In this document: positions 33,484 through 46,206 of the stretch, piece by piece
Layout of the letters: each line of letters opens with the position of its first letter
Position numbering within the stretch: the first letter of the stretch is position 1
Assembly: GCF_042100115.1 (NCBI RefSeq)
Contig: NC_091280.1
Coordinates: 558,001 to 622,000 of the forward strand
Source of the DNA: Alternaria dauci
Taxonomy: Eukaryota; Ascomycota; Dothideomycetes; Pleosporales; Pleosporaceae
Length of the DNA stretch: 64,000 bases
Reading direction: 5' to 3'
Position numbers and translations under genes: made by a program
The notes under the pieces: model-generated
Database searches by the model: none
Told to the model about the DNA's origin: nothing
The model's input: the letters and a program-made list of their open reading frames with translations, nothing else

Positions 33484-34662
33484 ACGGTCTCCATGGGTGG
33501 ACAGCTCAAGTCATGGAGGAGGTATCGAAGGCTCTTCCACCTTCCTTCCGATGAGCAAAAACCTACTTGTCAGTTCTGTGTCTTTCTGTTTGAGCGAAAA
33601 ACTTACTGTTTCTTCTTCCTCCATCCACTTGGAAGTATCTCGTTGCTCTTGGACATCATGCCAAATCTTCATGTCTGCTGTCTCCAGTCCCCAGATTCCA
33701 GTATCGAGCTCTTTTCACACATCCTTATACTTACCTTTCATAAAATAAAACTCAAAAAGCAATGCTTGAAGAAAAAAGACACAGAAATCAGCACTCACAT
33801 TGTCATCGGATCCGCCACAGGTCTTGGCCAGACCGTCGCATACGGCGGCCTTGCGGCCATGGTGGTGACCAAGAAAGCTCTCGAGGAGGAGACGGTGGCG
33901 GCAGCAGCAGCAGCAGCAGCGAACAGGAGACAGAAGAGGCAGAAGAAGACGACGGCAGCAACAGCAGCAAGAGGTTTGTGGTGGGTGGCCGGGCGCTGAC
34001 GATACGTGCTTGTTGTTGCTTGGAGGTTCAAAAGGTCAACAGGCGTCACTTCATAACAAGGCAAATTTTCACATGGCATCACAACAAACGCGTTTGCACT
34101 GTTTACGGGTTCAAGTGAGAGGGGATGGTGAACGTGAGCGTGGAAGAGGAAGCGGAAATGACCTCATAGTGGAAGCCGAAGTGAATGTGCAAGTCTCTGG
34201 TATGTGTGCACCGAGAAGGCCGATTGAGTCCTATGTTAGATATCATGGCAGGAGTTGTAGGAACCAGGCTAATACATTACTCCAAGTATTACAGGTATCG
34301 CCATTGATGTAGGCTTCTGGCCCTGTTACAACAATCTCGTTAGCCAGTCATGAAGTAGATGTGATGCCCCGCGACCACGTCCATTTGGAATACTACAAAG
34401 CGTGGTGAGTAAAAGCTGCGCATAACTTGTATACAGATATCATAAACATGATCTTCTAAATAAAACACCATCAAGCAGCGACACACGTAGTGAGCTGATC
34501 TAGCCAACATCACATTGTATAGATCCAATAACACGTCCGGTTAAAGATTTAGCAAATTCATATATACTCAATGCAGTATCTCTACCCACATTCCGCTCAG
34601 TGAACATGGCCATAGGATCAATACACTCCATCCTAACCTAACACACATTCCAGATATCTTGC
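33484..34662. other. Intergenic or unannotated 5' exons, 1.2 kb
   Basis: This lies between the unassigned minus-strand gene and the V-ATPase gene. It may hold 5' exons of the former (33607-33711). It contains a GCA trinucleotide run (33899-33921) inside alanine-rich or glutamine-like frames on both strands. No other gene is supported. Confidence 0.4.
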
Positions 34663-36550
<1,888 letters not shown>

Positions 36551-38845
36551 GGTGGCGGTAGTGAGCGGTTCGGGGAGGTGCAGGTGTCGCTCGGGGTTGG
36601 ATCGAGGGCCGCGGTCGGTCTGTAGCCTCGAAGATCGGTGGGTGACGAAGTTAGAGGTCGGCCGTCCAAGTGGGTTGGGGAAGCTCTGACCAGGATGTTC
36701 TAGCGTCTATGCCAGATGCGACAATGACGCTGGGCTGTGGCAGTTGGCCTTGGCATTTCACCGCGACTTACACGTATGACACCCTCGACTTTGCGGGTGA
36801 ACAAAACACGAAGAGCTTGCTGCAGCATCGTCGTCAGGTTTATGCTTGGCTCAAATTCTCATATTAGTGCAAGCGTCATTAACGCGAAACACCAAGATAA
36901 TGGTAAAGGCTAGCACACCAAGGACTTGTAGCAACGAATGAACCGAAGAACGCAGTGCACCTGAGGTTGCGGCAGACAGATGGTATTGCAGTACTACTGT
37001 AGAACTATGCTATCCTAACAACATCCATCCCTCCAGCTTTGCCAACATAAGAATGCCAACCTAGGTACCCATCAAATCCGAGCTTCACAAGAACATCAAT
37101 CATCTGTTGAACTTTGTCAGTGAATGTAGGATAGAAATCTCAGCAGTAACAGGACAGAGTATGTGTAGGATCAGACATCCAAGGAAGGTATTCGCGCTCA
37201 TTGTCCATCGGTTGTAGGTTCAATTGATGGCTAGCGTGGAAACTGCGAATGTGGAAATGTTTCATCATGAAGGGGAGAAGTGCAAGAAAATTGGGTAGAA
37301 CTGACCTTTTCTTCAAAGCAGACACGCCAAGCGACTGTTGTTAGCCATCATGATTACGCGCATACGCGCATGCCATTGCGCGGCAAAGCCGTCTGAGCCT
37401 GCATTATGCGCACATTCAACAACAATGCAGTTGTCACCAGACCGGTGTAGTATTGCGAAAATCTCGATGCGATGCGATGCGATGCCGGGCTGGGCGACAA
37501 GACTGGGAAAGACACGCGCCGATCAGCGTAAGCGGGGATTACTGTACTTGAATATTAGCAATCTGACATGCAAACTCAATCAGATGATTCAAGAATAGAG
37601 ACTGAGGTCATACGACAGTACTGGCAAGTAGCAGTCGCCCGGCGAAGGGCAACCGAACAGCGTTGCTATCTTCAAGGTCGAATCGGTAAGGAAAAGAAGT
37701 TGCTGAGGGTATAATCTTCCCAGAGAAAAGCAAAGAAAAAAAGGAGTAGACTTACGTTACGGAGAGGGCTGGCTCCGGGCCTTGGATAATGCGCATGAAG
37801 CAGCCCAGAGCCAGTGGTTGTTTGCATGTCCACCACGACGTGCGGATTGAGTTTATTGTCGAGAGAAAACCAGTGTCGCGGTCGAAGAAAAGTACAGCGC
37901 TGAATTAGCGTGCCAAGATTTATCGCGTCACGTGTGCACCCGAACGGGCAAGCGGGATTATTTGGAATCGTCATCCGGACAGCAGCGACCAGCAACAAGG
38001 CATCGCGGCTAGAAAAGACTGCAGTGTGCGCCCTTTGAAGGTGGATAAAACTGAACAACAACCAGACGCGTTGTTGTCCTGCTGTGCCGGTGAAGACTGA
38101 TCGTGAGCTTGCAGTTCGGAAAGATTGGGTTCTGCCCAGCCACGCAGCTTGGCCCCCTAACCAGCGCTGATCTTCGGAGAGGGCCATGCGCCCATCACCT
38201 CTCACCACGCCAGAACTCCACCACTCGACGCCCGCGTCCCTGGCATCGTCCCTGGCCCTGGATCTAAACTCGCACCGGACGCTTCGTCGCATAACACCGC
38301 GTCACTAGACGTCCTCGCCGCGCCGCTCTCGCAGCCTCTGGACGGCCTCGCTCTCGTCTCCACTCCACCGCTCTGCTGGCGGGACGGATGCGACACGATA
38401 TCACCCGACACGACACCGCGCCAGACGTGGCAGCACACCTCAAGTCCGCCTTTCCGCCCTCGTGAGTATTGCGCTGCACCTTGCGCGACATCTTGCTTGA
38501 TCCTCGCCCTATTCCCACTGCCCGGCAAGTACCGACCACCGGCCTGCAGCGCGCCCCATCGCGACACCCGCGCGGGCAATTCATCAGCCTCCCCCATCGG
38601 CGACACCGGCGCCATATTTCGACATCTCGTCGCAACCACCTGAAACACTCTTCTCCCCATTGGACTCGACGCGAATTTCCGAGCACGTATGACTTGGAAG
38701 CGGTACCATTGCTGAACCCATCTTGTCGCCGGCCATTCTTCGCATCACGCGGACCGACCTCCCAATTTCTTAACCTGTCGCATCACCTCTGCCCGATACA
38801 TTCCCGCCATTGCGAGGCGACTGTCCGCACTGAAGACCCAGCAAG
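36551..38845. other. Intergenic, 2.3 kb
   Basis: This is the largest gap in the first two thirds of the window. It must hold the V-ATPase promoter on its left side and the promoter and long leader of the LIM-binding gene on its right. I see a short GATGC tandem near 37465-37488 and C-rich leader sequence after 38200, but no supported gene. Confidence 0.45.
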
Positions 38846-41266
38846 ATGATGACAACGAGCTATCCACACAATGGCGGCATGCCCCCCCAAGGCATGCAGC
38901 ATGCGCACCCAGGTATGGGCGGCCCAGGCCCAAACCCAGGCCAGCATGGAATGCCGCCGGGCATGCAGCACGTCTCCGGCCCCAATGGTCCTGTCAGTCA
39001 GGCTGGGCCCATGATGGGAATGCAGCCAGGCATGGGTGCCAACGCGCATGCCCTCTCACACCTACAGCCCCAGCAGCACATGTTCCCGCAGCAACAGCAA
39101 CATCAGATGAGTGAGTACTACCGCTTCGTACTATCACCGAGCAATGACTGACAGAGTTGACAGTGAACCCTGCAATGATGCAACAGCAAAGAACAGCCCA
39201 ACAAGCCTTCATGCACCGGCAGCAACAGCAGGCCATGCTTGCCCACCAGCAAGGCGGTATGGGAATGGCTTTCCAGAATCCCATGAACTTGAACCAAGCA
39301 CAAGCACAGCAATTGCAGGCAATGAGGAATGGACAGATGGGCCAAGGGCCGTTTGTCAATCTTCCTCCCCACCTGCTCCAGCAACAACAGCAGATGGGCG
39401 GCCAACACCCCGGAGGCCCGCAACAACAAGCTGTTATGGCACAAGCAGCCCAACAACACGCCCATCAACAGCAGCAAATGCAGGCGCAACAGCAGGCGAT
39501 TGCTATGCAGCATGCCCAATCTCAATCTAGCAACCACAGCCAGGCAGGGAATCAGGGACCGCCACAAACCTCACAGCCTCAGCAAGGGCCCCTTCGCCCT
39601 CCATCTGCGATAGGGAGTCACCAAGGACAGTCCTCACCAGCTCCTCAGCCTACGCCCCAGCAACAACCACAGCCACCACCGCCGCAGCCGCAACAGCAGC
39701 AGCAACAGGCTCAACAACAGGCTCAACAACAGGCTCAACAACAGGCTCAGCAGCAGGCTCAACAGCAGGCTCAGCAACAGGCCCAACAACAGGCCCAACA
39801 GCAGGCTCAGCAACAGGCTCAACAACAGCAGCAGCAACAGTCATCCCAACCGCCACAATCGGGTCCGGGGCCACAACAGCAGACGCCTGCTCCATCTCAA
39901 CCGCCCAACCTACCTCAACAAGCAAACCAGCAGGCTCAGAACCAGATGCAACAACGTAATCCAGCACTAGCACAACAAGTACAGGCTCAGGCTCAAGCGA
40001 ACGCCGCCCAAAATCAGGCTCGTCAAATGGTAATGATGCAGCAGAAACAAGCTCAGACTGTTTCTTCAGGCCAAGGTACACTCAAGCTGTTGAACTTCGT
40101 GGAACAAATAGGAAACTTCAACAGCACAAACAACAACATTGAGTGGTGGCAAGCCTTTGTGGATAGATTCTTCGCAGAATCTGGATCCTTTGTCCACGTC
40201 GTTTGCTCCTCGAGTATAGAGAGAACTAAGCAGTTCGAGATTGTTTACGCTGCGCTACCGCGATACTTCTACACGCTCTTCAACACAGACGTGGCTAGCT
40301 TGCAAATTACTCTGGACGGAGCGACCGAGAAGGTTGCGGGTGCTGAGCTCAAAGTAACCTGTGAGCGAGCAAAGTTCATCTACACATACAAGAACTCTTG
40401 CCAAGTTGTGTACCAAGGCAAATTGACCGCGTTCTGGTCTGGTTCAGACAAGCTGGAGTGGTTGATGTTCGACGGTCTGGGCCACGAACAATTTATACCA
40501 CTCAACGCTCTGAAGCAAATGTTTGTTCAGCCATCACCGAATCAACTGAATCCAAACCAGTCGCCGCGGATGAAGAAGAAGGGAGCGCCACAGCAGCAAC
40601 GAGGGGTTGAACCGCCAGAAGCGTATCTACCTCTCAACAAGCTGCCCAGTGCTAGTACTACAGACTACGGGCTGCCTCACGGCTTGCAGGCCTATCTTGA
40701 GGTAAGGCTCTTCTCCACATCTTCCTCATGGACGTTAACGCTAACAAGCATAGATTTACGAGCCAATGAACCACATGACAAGCTTGATGGTACATTACCT
40801 CGAGAACCCTCACATGAAGCCAAGTGAAGCTCTGGAGTCATGGAACAATACCATGGCAAACACCCAAGGCGGTCCTCAAGGCCCGCAGCACCCAAATCAA
40901 GGACCGCAACAGGGACCAGGCATGCAGCCCAACATGCAGCCCGGTCCGCGACCAGGAGGCCCCGGCCAGCCCCAAATGTTCATGTCACCCGCGATGCAAA
41001 ACTCCCTTCTTCCTAACGGATCAATGGGTGGGTCGCCTCACTTCCAACATACACCCTCGCCTAACTCGCAGCCCATGATGAAGCAACAGAGCACTAGCTC
41101 GCACACCATGAGCGTCAACACATCTCCAAACATGATGAACAACAAGCGGCGGCGGAGCACAGTGAAAATGGACAACGATGACGGTGGCGGAGAGATGAAC
41201 GGCGGGCAAAAGGTCAAGCAGAGCCCAAGAGTGGGAGGTAACAAGAGGATGAAGGCGGGCAACTAG
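38846..41266 (+). CDS. LIM-domain-binding transcriptional co-regulator
   Basis: The model is join(38846..39110, 39164..40701, 40754..41266), 771 residues. Introns of 53 and 52 nt restore QQHQMMNPAMM and QAYLEIYEPMNHM. The protein is Gln/Met/Pro-rich at both ends, with a conserved LIM-binding (Ldb1/SEUSS-like) domain at about residues 394-545 (LLNFVEQIGNFNS, WWQAFVDRFFAESGSFVHV, FEIVYAALPRYFYTLF). Fungal members of this family act in the nucleus as adaptors for DNA-binding factors in adhesion and morphogenesis (the Adn1/Som1/PtaB group). A perfect run of ten Ala-Gln-Gln-Gln units lies before the domain (39709-39828). The C-terminus has a basic nuclear-localisation-like NNKRRRST and ends GNKRMKAGN. 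The start at 38846 opens a Met/Gly/Pro/His-rich segment typical of these proteins. Confidence 0.92.
39709..39828 (+). repeat. Ten in-frame 12-base repeats coding Ala-Gln-Gln-Gln
   Basis: Ten consecutive 12-base units (GCY CAR CAR CAR) code (Ala-Gln-Gln-Gln)10 inside the LIM-binding co-regulator. Synonymous CAA/CAG and GCT/GCC differences between units show the tract is not a fresh duplication. It is flanked on both sides by further Gln runs and Pro/Gln-rich sequence. Confidence 0.95.
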
Positions 41267-41806
41267 TCCTTCATTGCTTGTTCCTTGCCTTCCTCCTCTT
41301 CCGCGGCCTCTGTCGCAGCATTCTCGCATCTCTATCTTTTGTATAGCGCGGCGTTTGTCTCTCTCCCGATTCCCGCATCGAATCGTAGTTTTCACCCGTC
41401 TTCTCTCCCTCTTGGCGTTAGATCTCCAACATTATTACCCCATTTCAACTCGGGCGGCTATCTGTCTTGTTTGCTTCTCCACCTTGTTTGCTGGCGTTTT
41501 GTGGGCATATCTTGCTGTCTGTTTTCTCTTGTTTCTTTTACCTACCAATCCATTGTAGGTCAACATAATTCGTTCTTGTACATTATCGACGATGACGGAA
41601 AGTGGATAGCTGTAGAGAAGGCAGCTCAACAAGGAAAGAGCAAGTTGTCCGGTCTGGACAGTGTTTGCGGGAAGCATGGGCCAGATCATCTATACGTGCT
41701 CTGATCAAGTGCATAGGAGAGATGGGGATGTTGAGATTCATTTTTATACGGAATTCAAGACGTTATGACTTCAGCTGTGTATTATCTTTATGCTGTGTGA
41801 CACTAT
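41267..41806. other. Intergenic, convergent 3' flanks
   Basis: This lies between the LIM-binding gene (+) and the kinase gene (-). It is T- and C-rich 3' flank sequence with no gene. Confidence 0.5.
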
Positions 41807-43381
41807 TTACTTGGCGCTCGTGATGGAAATCCCAAGTGTTCTGTCGGAAGCAGGTTGGTATGCCTCATAAGGCTCCGGGGGGTTTCGACAGCAGGACAGG
41901 GTCTTGAAGAGACTTGGATTCGGATTCGTGTTGAGACGGTGATGGACCTCTGCTGCTGTAGGCCTCCTCTCAGGTTCTTGAGTGACCATGCTGATGACCA
42001 ATTCGGCAACCATTTCGAGCACGTTATCACTAGCAACCGCGTACCCAAAAACTTTCAGATCTGACGATGACGCACATAGATGTTCCCGAGCCCACCCAAC
42101 TGCTCTTTCCAGATTTGCATGAAATGATTCATCGGCACCGCTACCTCGACGCGCGTCGGCAAAGACATGTAGATCATGGCCACAGAAAACGGTCAGGATC
42201 TCGAGGAAAACGCAGCCGAGCGAGAAAATGTCTGCAGATCGACCTCTTTGTTCATAGTTATACACTTCAGGCGCACAGTATCGAGGTGTTCGTGAGGTAG
42301 GACCATCGGTTTGACTGTGGTCTTGTGAAGCAAAAGAACGCGAAAGTCCAAAGTCGGCAATGTAGACACGCCATCCGTTACTAAGGGCAAATCGAGATAT
42401 ATTTCGGACGAGTATGTTCTGGGGCTTTATGTCCATGTGTTTTGTGGTATGCTGATGGATGAAAGCCACCGCTGAAGTGAGGCAGCCTAGGGTTGAAGCG
42501 AGGAAATTCCTACGGCCCACCGATGTCCATATGTCCATATCCTGTGTATCCTCAAGGAATCTGCCAAGGTGCATGTCCGAGGCTGGATACATCAAGATCG
42601 AAAAGTCGCGACCTTGAAGGTAGGTCCCAACAAGTTGAACAATGTGAAAGTGGCGGAGGTTTTGTAGATGATAGACTTCTTGTAGAGCATCGGCCACAGT
42701 CCATCTTCGATCGCATCTCATGGTTTTCCGTGCAAGAGCTACCCGACGACAGAGTACTTTATCAACACTCGCGGACATGGATGATCCTAAATGCGATATG
42801 CGCGACAGTGGGATCACATCTGTGGCCGAAAACGTAACGTGCTGGCCCTTGCCGGACCAGTTGAGTTCCTTGTCAAAAGGCTGAATGATCTCTCGCTGAT
42901 GAAGATTGAAGTAGAAGTCTTTGTGTAGCTGTGTAAGTGGTGCCGGAAGTCCAGGTTCAGGCGGCTCATCTTCGCGGATGGTTTCGATTCCTATCGCTGA
43001 GCTGTATTCGCACGCCGACATGTATGCAGAGCTACCATACGTTGATCTTGCACTGATGAAGGTGGCGGGACTGCTTGCGGTCATAAAACTTGCTGGTGAG
43101 TGAAAGTTCGACATTGGAGATTGATGATAGCCCGAACTGAATATCGGCGAACCGTTGTCTAACGCACCGGTTCTATTTCCTGTGGAAATGAACTCAGTGG
43201 AATATCGAGAGGCATAGTACGGAGCCTTTGTAGAAGGATGCACATCGACATCATTATCGATGTATCTCCAGTTGATAGCTTCAGTGAACATGTCATCGAG
43301 GTTGGTGATTCGATCATTCTGCATAGTATCCATCTCATCGTCTGTAGATCCCCAAATGTCTTCGACCTCACGTGCAGTCAT
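41807..43381 (-). CDS. Protein kinase with altered HRD motif
   Basis: The 524-residue protein has a disordered Ser/Thr-rich N-terminus (1-150) and a protein kinase domain over the C-terminal 330 residues. Visible are a VALARK segment for the ATP lysine, HMDIKPQN as the catalytic loop, ADFGLS for magnesium binding, and RYCAPEVYN plus SADIFSLGCVFLEI for the activation segment and F helix. The catalytic loop has Met where the usual Arg stands (HRD becomes HMD), so it is a non-RD kinase, but Asp, Lys and Asn are kept and activity is likely. Such stand-alone kinases are common in Pezizomycotina; I do not know a named orthologue. The start at 43381 is the first ATG; upstream in-frame sequence begins only with a TTG codon. 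A repeat array lies 110 bases upstream. Confidence 0.88.
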   Translation of the reverse strand: MTAREVEDIWGSTDDEMDTMQNDRITNLDDMFTEAINWRYIDNDVDVHPSTKAPYYASRYSTEFISTGNRTGALDNGSPIFSSGYHQSPMSNFHSPASFMTASSPATFISARSTYGSSAYMSACEYSSAIGIETIREDEPPEPGLPAPLTQLHKDFYFNLHQREIIQPFDKELNWSGKGQHVTFSATDVIPLSRISHLGSSMSASVDKVLCRRVALARKTMRCDRRWTVADALQEVYHLQNLRHFHIVQLVGTYLQGRDFSILMYPASDMHLGRFLEDTQDMDIWTSVGRRNFLASTLGCLTSAVAFIHQHTTKHMDIKPQNILVRNISRFALSNGWRVYIADFGLSRSFASQDHSQTDGPTSRTPRYCAPEVYNYEQRGRSADIFSLGCVFLEILTVFCGHDLHVFADARRGSGADESFHANLERAVGWAREHLCASSSDLKVFGYAVASDNVLEMVAELVISMVTQEPERRPTAAEVHHRLNTNPNPSLFKTLSCCRNPPEPYEAYQPASDRTLGISITSAK

Positions 43382-43842
43382 CCGTGATGTTGTCGTTGGC
43401 AAGATCCCAGGCTGAAGAGAGCGTTGCAAACTGTGTTCTTGGGCTATCCGAATGTGGTCCAGATGAGAGTGACAAGATGATGCGAGGTCACCAGATGGTG
43501 GAAAGATGGTGGAAAGACGGTGGAAAGATGGTAAAAGATGGTGAGAAGATGGATCGTAGTCAAGGCGCGGCAGGAGCTGAAGTCATAAGCTCTGACACAG
43601 CCTCCTATGCACCTTCCTGCAACTACAGAAGGCAAGAGCTAAGCGCACCAATGACCTGACCAACGTCAGCCAATACCACCAATATACGCGAAGCACTGCA
43701 AACACTTAGGGATGTACTCGTCAATCCATGTCATATATGAAGCTTCCGAAAAGACACAAACATAGAGGCAGCAGCAGCGCGCAAGGCTATTTGCAAAGCA
43801 TCATGGTATACAAGCAATATTTGTACAGATCATACTACCCCA
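43382..43842. other. Intergenic, 0.46 kb
   Basis: Promoter side of the kinase gene and 3' flank of the bL28m gene. Apart from the tandem repeat at 43492-43552 nothing is recognisable. Confidence 0.5.
43492..43552. repeat. Degenerate 11-base tandem repeat
   Basis: About five imperfect copies of an 11-base unit built on AAGATGGTGGA stand side by side, ending in AAGATGG. The array lies about 110 bases upstream of the kinase start, within its likely promoter or leader. Confidence 0.8.
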
Positions 43843-45306
43843 TCACACGCGGGGCCGGTCGTCCGCAAGTTTCTTACTCGAGTTGACAAGCGCGCCCCAA
43901 GCATCGCCACCCGCACTCCTCTCCCCTTGCGCTGCACGGTAGATGTCACTCAGACCACCGCCACCTCTTCGCTTGCGGAACTCCTCCATGGTAGACTCGA
44001 CATAGTCGTCCTGGCCACTACCAGCCTTGGCCTTGATAGCTCGGTCCGCCCTCTCGATAGCAATCTCATAGTAAGTGCGTCGTTTGGGGTCGAGAGCCTC
44101 ATTGGTAGAAGCAGTCTCCGCTTCCGCGATAAGAGCAGCATACTGAGCTTTCCGCGCTGCCAGGAAAGCTTCTTCGCCGCCGGCTTCTGCTACGCGAGCA
44201 TTGTGGGCGGCGGCTTTGGCTGCGTTCCAGGCTTCGATGCCACCAGCCTCGTCGATCATCTTGCGTTTTCGTTGGTTGTAAGCGATCTTCCTGGCTGTAT
44301 GGTCTTTGATGTTGGGAAGATTGAATCTCGTCCTGATCTCCTGTAGATCCGCCTTTGTGAAGTTTGCCTCCTGGACTTTCCTGGTGGACTTGTGCTTGAG
44401 GAGTGCAGCTGCCTCTTCGCGCTCCTTGGCGCGTATGAAAGCTAGCTTGAGGCCTTCCTCCACGCTGTCGACAACACCTCGGCTGAGGTAACGGTCTGCT
44501 GCCTTGGTTGCCTTGATGTATTCAATGGCAGCTTGAGACTCCACCCACCTCTCCCGATTTCTAAGCGTCGTTGGGTCTTCGGCCTCTTCTCCAGACCACA
44601 TCTCTTGTCCTTCTGTCTCAGCAAACTCCAAATTCACGGGTTCGCCAGAGTTTACATTCCGAACCAATGTGCCCTGAGCAGCCCTTTGCTCAGCCTGCAT
44701 CTCGGGTGTCGGCCATTGCTTGTCAATTGTGGCTTGGTCCAGGCCCAAAGCAGCAGCCTCTGCTCGCAACCGCTCGATAACCTCCGGCTTCTGCATAAGT
44801 GTCCATCGTAGGGCCCATCCCATAGGTCCAAGCTCTTTGATGCGTGCTACATTGTCCTTGAGCAGGTACTCGTCCAGGCCACCCTCACGATCCATTGTCT
44901 TGAGAACCTTGGCAGTGATGCGTAACTTTATCCGCTTCTTCAATGCGACCGAGTATAGGCTCTTGGAGAGCACGTTGGGCTTCCAGTTCCTCCGTGTCTT
45001 CGTCTCGGTGTCTTTGGAGACATTGTTGCCGAAGCGGATCATCTGCTCGCCGTAGAGACCCTTGTTGGCCTGCTTGAACAACTGGTGGTCGCCATAGGGG
45101 TATGCGGGGATGTATGCATCTTTCGGGATGACGTTCTTGGGAAGATGGGAGCCGAGATCACCGCCGCGTCGTCGCTGGAGCGGGTTCTTCACTGCGGGAG
45201 CGGGCTCCTCCGACGTCGCATACGTTCGGTGGGTTGGCCGTGCTGGGCGGAGAGCCAATCCCTGGGTCGGGATGCGCCCAGAGAGTAATTGGCACCGGGG
45301 AGGCAT
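43843..45306 (-). CDS. MRPL24: Mitochondrial ribosomal protein bL28m, extended
   Basis: The 487-residue protein is a mitochondrial large-subunit ribosomal protein of the L28 family. Residues 1-30 are rich in Arg, Ser, Thr and Ala and look like a mitochondrial presequence (RTYATSEEP). The L28 core is at about 60-140: YGEQMIRFGNNVSKDTETKTRRNWKPNV, here split across the text as GNNVSKDTETKTRRNWKPNV, followed by ALKKRIKLRITAKVLKTMD. The remaining 330 residues are a charged, mostly helical extension found in fungal members and far longer than the bacterial protein (about 78 residues). The start at 45306 (MPPRCQLL) was chosen for the presequence; an in-frame extension to 45450 is possible but unlikely. 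The gene is intronless and divergent from PTH2 across 256 bases. Confidence 0.88.
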   Translation of the reverse strand: MPPRCQLLSGRIPTQGLALRPARPTHRTYATSEEPAPAVKNPLQRRRGGDLGSHLPKNVIPKDAYIPAYPYGDHQLFKQANKGLYGEQMIRFGNNVSKDTETKTRRNWKPNVLSKSLYSVALKKRIKLRITAKVLKTMDREGGLDEYLLKDNVARIKELGPMGWALRWTLMQKPEVIERLRAEAAALGLDQATIDKQWPTPEMQAEQRAAQGTLVRNVNSGEPVNLEFAETEGQEMWSGEEAEDPTTLRNRERWVESQAAIEYIKATKAADRYLSRGVVDSVEEGLKLAFIRAKEREEAAALLKHKSTRKVQEANFTKADLQEIRTRFNLPNIKDHTARKIAYNQRKRKMIDEAGGIEAWNAAKAAAHNARVAEAGGEEAFLAARKAQYAALIAEAETASTNEALDPKRRTYYEIAIERADRAIKAKAGSGQDDYVESTMEEFRKRRGGGGLSDIYRAAQGERSAGGDAWGALVNSSKKLADDRPRV

Positions 45307-45562
45307 GGTGTGTATGGAGACGAGGGCAGCGGTGGTGCCGTCGTGATGGATAGGCGATGTTCTCGGTGGTCCGCAAATTCGAGATGTCTTCAGCACGGAC
45401 CTCCACTTGACGTTTGGCTCTACGATTGCGGGCGGAAGTGAATTATGCAACTACATGACCCTCGCTTTCGCTCCATGGCCGCCTCAAAATAACCTGCTTC
45501 CCACTATCTCTCTGTTGTAAAATTATTATTTTCTATATTTGGACCAATCGTCAACCGCACAC
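45307..45562. promoter_or_regulatory. Short shared promoter, bL28m and PTH2
   Basis: The 256 bases between the two divergent start codons must hold both promoters and both leaders. An AT-rich patch (about 45520-45540) lies close to the PTH2 start. Both products serve translation, so shared control is plausible, but no specific site was recognised. Confidence 0.5.
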
Positions 45563-46206
45563 ATGGCAGACACTCCCCAACAGCCGTCTACAGCGAACAT
45601 AGCAGCGGCATGCGCCATTCTCGCCGGTGTAACAGGCTATTTCCTGGGGCAGGCAAAGTCACTTGGGCTCTTCGGAGGCAGCCCAATCTCCAAACCAGCC
45701 AAATCTGAAAAAGAAGGAGCAGAAGATTCGGAAGATGAGTCAAGCGACGAGGACGACGACAGCACGCCTGCAGAGTTTCCGGATCACAACGAGGAGTGCA
45801 AGATGGTACTGGTAGTACGAACCGATCTCGGCATGACCAAAGGTATGGCGACTCCTCACACACGCCCACTATCTGCAAGACATCTAACTGTGAAATAGGC
45901 AAGATTGGCGCACAATGCGGACACGCGACACTGGCCTGCTACAAGCACTTCCTCAAGCACTCGCCCGAGTCGACGCTACTACGGCGCTGGGAACGCATGG
46001 GTCAAGCAAAGGTGGCGTTGCAAGTCAAGAGCGAGGAAGAGCTCGAACTATTGCAGGCGCAAGCACTGAGCCTAGGGTTGGTGGCACACATTATACACGA
46101 TGCGGGACGGACACAGATTGCGAGCGGAAGTGCAACGGTGCTAGGTATTGGCCCGGCACCCAAGGGTGTCATAGATCAAGTTACTGGACATCTCAAGCTG
46201 CTATAG
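45563..46206 (+). CDS. PTH2: Peptidyl-tRNA hydrolase 2
   Basis: The model is join(45563..45842, 45899..46206), 195 residues, with a 56-nt intron that restores DLGMTKGKIGAQCGHATLACY. The enzyme releases peptides from stalled peptidyl-tRNA. The Pth2 fold signatures are all here: KMVLVVRTDLGMTKGKIGAQ, CGHATLACYK, then WERMGQAKVALQVKSEEEL and the terminal TVLGIGPAPKGVIDQVTGHLKLL pattern. An N-terminal membrane helix (about 12-30) followed by an acidic linker matches the mitochondrial outer-membrane-anchored eukaryotic form. The start at 45563 is the first ATG (the frame upstream begins with TTG) and sits just before the anchor. Confidence 0.95.

Noticed and set aside
33899..33921. GCA trinucleotide run as a CRISPR-like or regulatory array
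   Set aside because: It is a plain microsatellite with no spacers.
33795..34082. Minus-strand frame with an alanine-rich membrane-like stretch
   Set aside because: The hydrophobic look comes from a GCA/TGC trinucleotide run (33899-33921). I could not splice it in frame to any downstream exon.
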